Source: Epiperipatus broadwayi | Taxonomy: Eukaryota; Onychophora; Udeonychophora; Euonychophora; Peripatidae | DNA length: 64,000 nt | Direction: 5' to 3' | Assembly (NCBI GenBank): GCA_028023455.1 | Contig: JAQFVV010000018.1 | Location: 8,730,679-8,794,678 of the forward strand | Program-made: the position numbers and the translations under genes | Notes under the pieces: generated by a model | What the model was told of the DNA's origin: nothing | What the model saw: the letters and a program-made list of their open reading frames with translations, nothing else | The model's database searches: none | Part shown: one piece after another, positions 60,876 through 64,000 of the stretch | Layout of the letters: each line of letters opens with the position of its first letter | Numbering within the stretch: the stretch's first letter is position 1

Positions 60876-61931
60876 TCAATTTTCCCACAATTCATTAATT
60901 TTTATATTGGCGGCCTGTCTGTTTATCAACTGTTGCTTTTCACTTTTTATTAACGTAGCTTCTTTAATTTTGCGTTTATTATTATTTCTTTCAATACACA
61001 AAATCTTAACTTTATTAAAATCAAAATCAAAACCATAATTACATGTTACATTATGATCAAAAAATACTGATGGTGATACATCATCATTTCTAACATTCTC
61101 TTGTCTTGATTTTTGCACTCGTTTATATAACAACAAATGCTCCTTTGATCTTTTCTCCAATGTACATCGAGATTCCCCAATATATGCCTTTCCACAAACA
61201 CATAGCCATTTATATATTGCACAACTTTGATTTAAAATACTACACCTATTTTTTGAATTATTTATTAATCTATTTAAATTAGGAGTAGTATAAAATGCAA
61301 CTCGACATATATTTTTATATATCTGTTTTATAAATTTCACTTGTTCATTACAAATAAATGGTATTGATATCCAAGTATATTTTATCTTATCAATATCTAT
61401 AGCATCTAAAATATTTCTATTATTATTAAACTTAGTAACAATATTATAAATTAATTTATGATCATATCCAACATTTAACAAATCCATAATAAATACATTT
61501 ATGTTACTTATTTTATCAGAACTATATTTACATAATTTATTATTCCTAAATAAAAATGATTTTAAACCGGATAATTTATGTGCTATTGGCACATTTGAAT
61601 ACCAAGGAATATATCCTCTTTTTTCAATATCTTTTATTACCATACAATAATCTAATTTATTTTTATTACGGGTAACTTTAATATCTAAATACTGAATTGA
61701 TATTTTTTCTTCAAAAGATTTACTCCATTTTAAACCTTCTAAACTATTTAATTCATTGAATAATACATTTATAATATCTAAACTTCCACAAACAAAAACA
61801 TCATCAACATACCTGTAATAAATTTTAATACCTTGGCAATATATATTATTATTAAGAATTATATCTTCATATCTTAATACTACAAAACTACATATTTGTG
61901 AAACTACAGGAAGTCCCATAGGCCATCCGTA
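60876..61931 (-). pseudogene. PLE copy B, 5'-truncated (RT motif B to C-terminus)
   Basis: Open from the junction at about 61931 to the stop at 60876. It begins inside reverse transcriptase motif B (YGWPMGLPVVSQ) and continues through YVDD, the linker and the full GIY-YIG domain, differing from copy A at a handful of residues. The N-terminal 420 residues are missing, so no full enzyme can be made. The first Met (61919) is the motif B methionine and not a true start. It lies tandemly upstream of copy A in the same orientation, so it serves as copy A's upstream repeat. GLPVV is kept here. Confidence 0.9.
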
Positions 61932-64000
61932 ATTTGGATTTTACAAGAATGGAAGCGAGTGTCAATGAGAATAATACGTCTAAAAGGTAGATTGCAATTT
62001 TTATATAATTGTAAAATGAGTCATATTTTCCCAAACTGTTGCAACGTTAAAATAAATAAGGAATGCAATTTGCAAGAAATGATTATTTTACAGAATATAA
62101 TTTGTCAATGCAAATGTTTTTTGTTTAATCAGCGTAAATATTTAAAGTGTTTAAATTATTTTATTAATCTTCATGATGTTGATGAATGGTTTAATTATAA
62201 AAGTCGATGTCAATATTATTTTAATAACTACAATATAAAAATTTATAAAAAATTTGATCGTAAAATTACGTTTCTATATAATAAAAATGTAAATAGGAGA
62301 AAAAATAGTAACTATGTCAATTTATTTAACATGGATATTGATTTTCAACAAGAATATATTTTGAATTATGGTTCTAAATACGTTGGTGGTATGTGGGTGG
62401 ATAGTAATTTAGAGTTAAAAGCTGCTGTTGAACATTCTTTTAGTGTAATTAAATGTTCTCCTGAAGTATCAAAGGAATTAATACAAAAAGTTAACGTTAA
62501 GAAATTTAAAAACAGAGCTAATTGCAATTGGAATTCGCATATATTTAGATTTAAAAAGTTTATTCATGATAACGATCTTGTTTGTTTAAAAGAAGATAAG
62601 GGGTTGAAGTTATGTCTTATGTCAAAACTTGATTACTACGATAAAGTTTTAATTCAAATGGAAAAGCTTAAATTTAAAAAGGTTGGAAAAATAAACATTG
62701 AAAATTTACGTGGAAAGTTTATTGATGATATTTTAAAAAAAGCTAAAAAGAATAAATATATAGATGCTCATACGTATTATCGTCTTTATCCATCTGCTGC
62801 AATTTGTCCTAGAATTTTTTCGAATATTAAACTACATAAACAAGATAAACCTTTAAGATTAATGATTGACTTTGGTGGATCATTTTACTATGAAACTTGT
62901 AGATTTATAGAAACATTATTAAAAGATGTTCTTGGATTTGGAAAATATACTATTAATTCATCGTTTAATTTTGTAAAGAAAATTCAAAATATTAATATTA
63001 ATAATAATGATAGTATTTGTACATTTGATATATGTGAGATGTACAGTTCAATAGATAGATTAAAATCTATAAAAATTATATTAGATGCTTTAATGTTAAA
63101 AAAAGTTGATGTTAAAAAAGTAAAATTTGTAAATGATGTATTATATTTTTGATAAAAATATATATGCTATGTTTAATGAAAATTATTATAAAATGGATTA
63201 CGGATGGCCTATGGGACTTCCTGTAGTTTCACAAATATGTAGTTTTGTAGTATCAAGATATGAAGATATAATTCTTAATAATAATATATATTGCCAAGGT
63301 ATTAAAATTTATTACAGGTATGTTGATGATGTTTTTGTTTGTGGAAGTTTAGATATTATAAATGTATTATTCAATGAATTAAATAGTTTAGAAGGTTTAA
63401 AATGGAGTAAATCTTTTGAAGAAAAAATATCAATTCAGTATTTAGATATTAAAGTTACCCGTAATAAAAATAAATTAGATTATTGTATGGTAATAAAAGA
63501 TATTGAAAAAAGAGGATATATTCCTTGGTATTCAAATGTGCCAATAGCACATAAATTATCTGGTTTAAAATCATTTTTATTTAGGAATAATAAATTATGT
63601 AAATATAGTTCTGATAAAATAAGTAACATAAATGTATTTATTATGGATTTGTTAAATGTTGGATATGATCATAAATTAATTTATAATATTGTTGCTAAAT
63701 TTAATAATAATAGAAATATTTTAGATGCTATAGATATTGATAAGATAAAATATACTTGGATATCAATACCATTTATTTGTAATGAACAAATGAAATTTAT
63801 AAAACAGATATATAAAAATATATGTCGAGTTGCATTTTATACTACTCCTAATTTAAATAGATTAATAAATAATTCAAAAAATAGGTGTAGTATTTTAAAT
63901 CAAAGTTGTGCAATATATAAATGGCTATGTGTTTGTGGAAAGGCATATATTGGGGAATCTCGATGTACATTGGAGAAAAGATCAAAGGAGCATTTGTTGT
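61932..64000 (+). pseudogene. PLE copy C, head to head with B, one frameshift, cut by window edge
   Basis: Starts with the copy A leader (TTGGATTTTACAAGAATGG) directly against the truncated end of copy B. ATG at 61965 (open from GTG 61959). The frame is open through the N-terminal part, RT motif 1 and motif A (FDICEMYSSI) to about 63150. There TTATATTTTTGATAAA lacks two bases compared with copy A's TTATATTTTATTGATAAA, creating a stop. After the shift the frame is open again through GWPMGLPVVSQ, YVDD and into the GIY-YIG domain to the window edge. Copy A has seven extra residues near position 40 (DTKIQDI region) that are absent here. Apart from the frameshift this is the copy with the canonical motif B; its 3' end lies outside the window. 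Confidence 0.9.

Overview
The window is AT-rich eukaryotic DNA (I judge it roughly a quarter G+C by eye), almost certainly from an invertebrate animal. The grounds are Penelope-like retroelements, RTE- and L1/Tx1-like LINE relics, a Merlin DNA transposon, tRNA-like SINE fragments, long GATA and AT microsatellites, and a near absence of open host exons. The species cannot be fixed from the sequence. No host gene is securely recognisable; two short spliced-exon-like pieces (13.9 kb and 31.4 kb) are the only candidates.

The outstanding content is a set of repeats carrying type-I hammerhead self-cleaving ribozymes (HHRs). Three loci at 27.0-28.2 kb (family B), 29.5-30.6 kb (A) and 31.9-33.4 kb (C) contain ten HHRs. 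Each has a CTGANGA core, a paired stem II, GAAA, a loop-less palindromic stem III, a cleavage triplet and a paired stem I. The stem sequences differ between families but pairing is kept, which is covariation. Units are about 415, 424 and 435 nt, arranged as direct tandem copies plus inverted copies. Loci A and C are each bounded by 13-15 nt direct repeats that look like target-site duplications. This is the architecture of retrozymes (non-autonomous ribozyme elements giving small circular RNAs) or of the repeats of Penelope-like elements. Older relatives (families D/E and F) lie at 1.4, 3.7-4.3, 6.0-6.5, 9.7, 11.6-12.0, 20.2, 34.4, 39.3, 49.4 and 55.4 kb, many inside foldback structures. Some D copies also carry a tRNA-like Pol III box.

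The right end (58.0-64.0 kb) holds a recent Penelope-like element (PLE) cluster. Copy A (minus) has an intact ORF of about 770 aa with reverse transcriptase and C-terminal GIY-YIG endonuclease. Copy B (minus, 5' truncated) lies tandemly upstream of it. Copy C (plus) is joined head to head to B, carries one frameshift and runs out of the window. A diverged second PLE is represented by a GIY-YIG fragment at 17.8-18.3 kb. PLE proteins are a plausible source of the reverse transcriptase that spreads the ribozyme repeats; this is inference.

Layout: 0-6 kb foldbacks and GATA arrays; 6-10 kb ribozyme relic dimer, then an RTE pseudogene (6.98-9.12 kb); 11.5-12.1 kb D-family palindrome; 13.9 kb unknown coding-like segment; 17.8 kb PLE relic; 21.1 kb LINE tail; 23.3 kb SINE-like piece; 27-33.4 kb ribozyme arrays; 34.3-39.2 kb very AT-rich unassigned DNA ending in a foldback; 39.7-41.8 kb Merlin transposon; 44.8-45.8 kb microsatellites; 47.9 kb LINE ORF2 C-terminus; 50-54 kb tandem repeats, a MITE and a perfect hairpin; 55.4 kb D-family relic; 57.4 kb 150-bp duplication; 58-64 kb PLE cluster.
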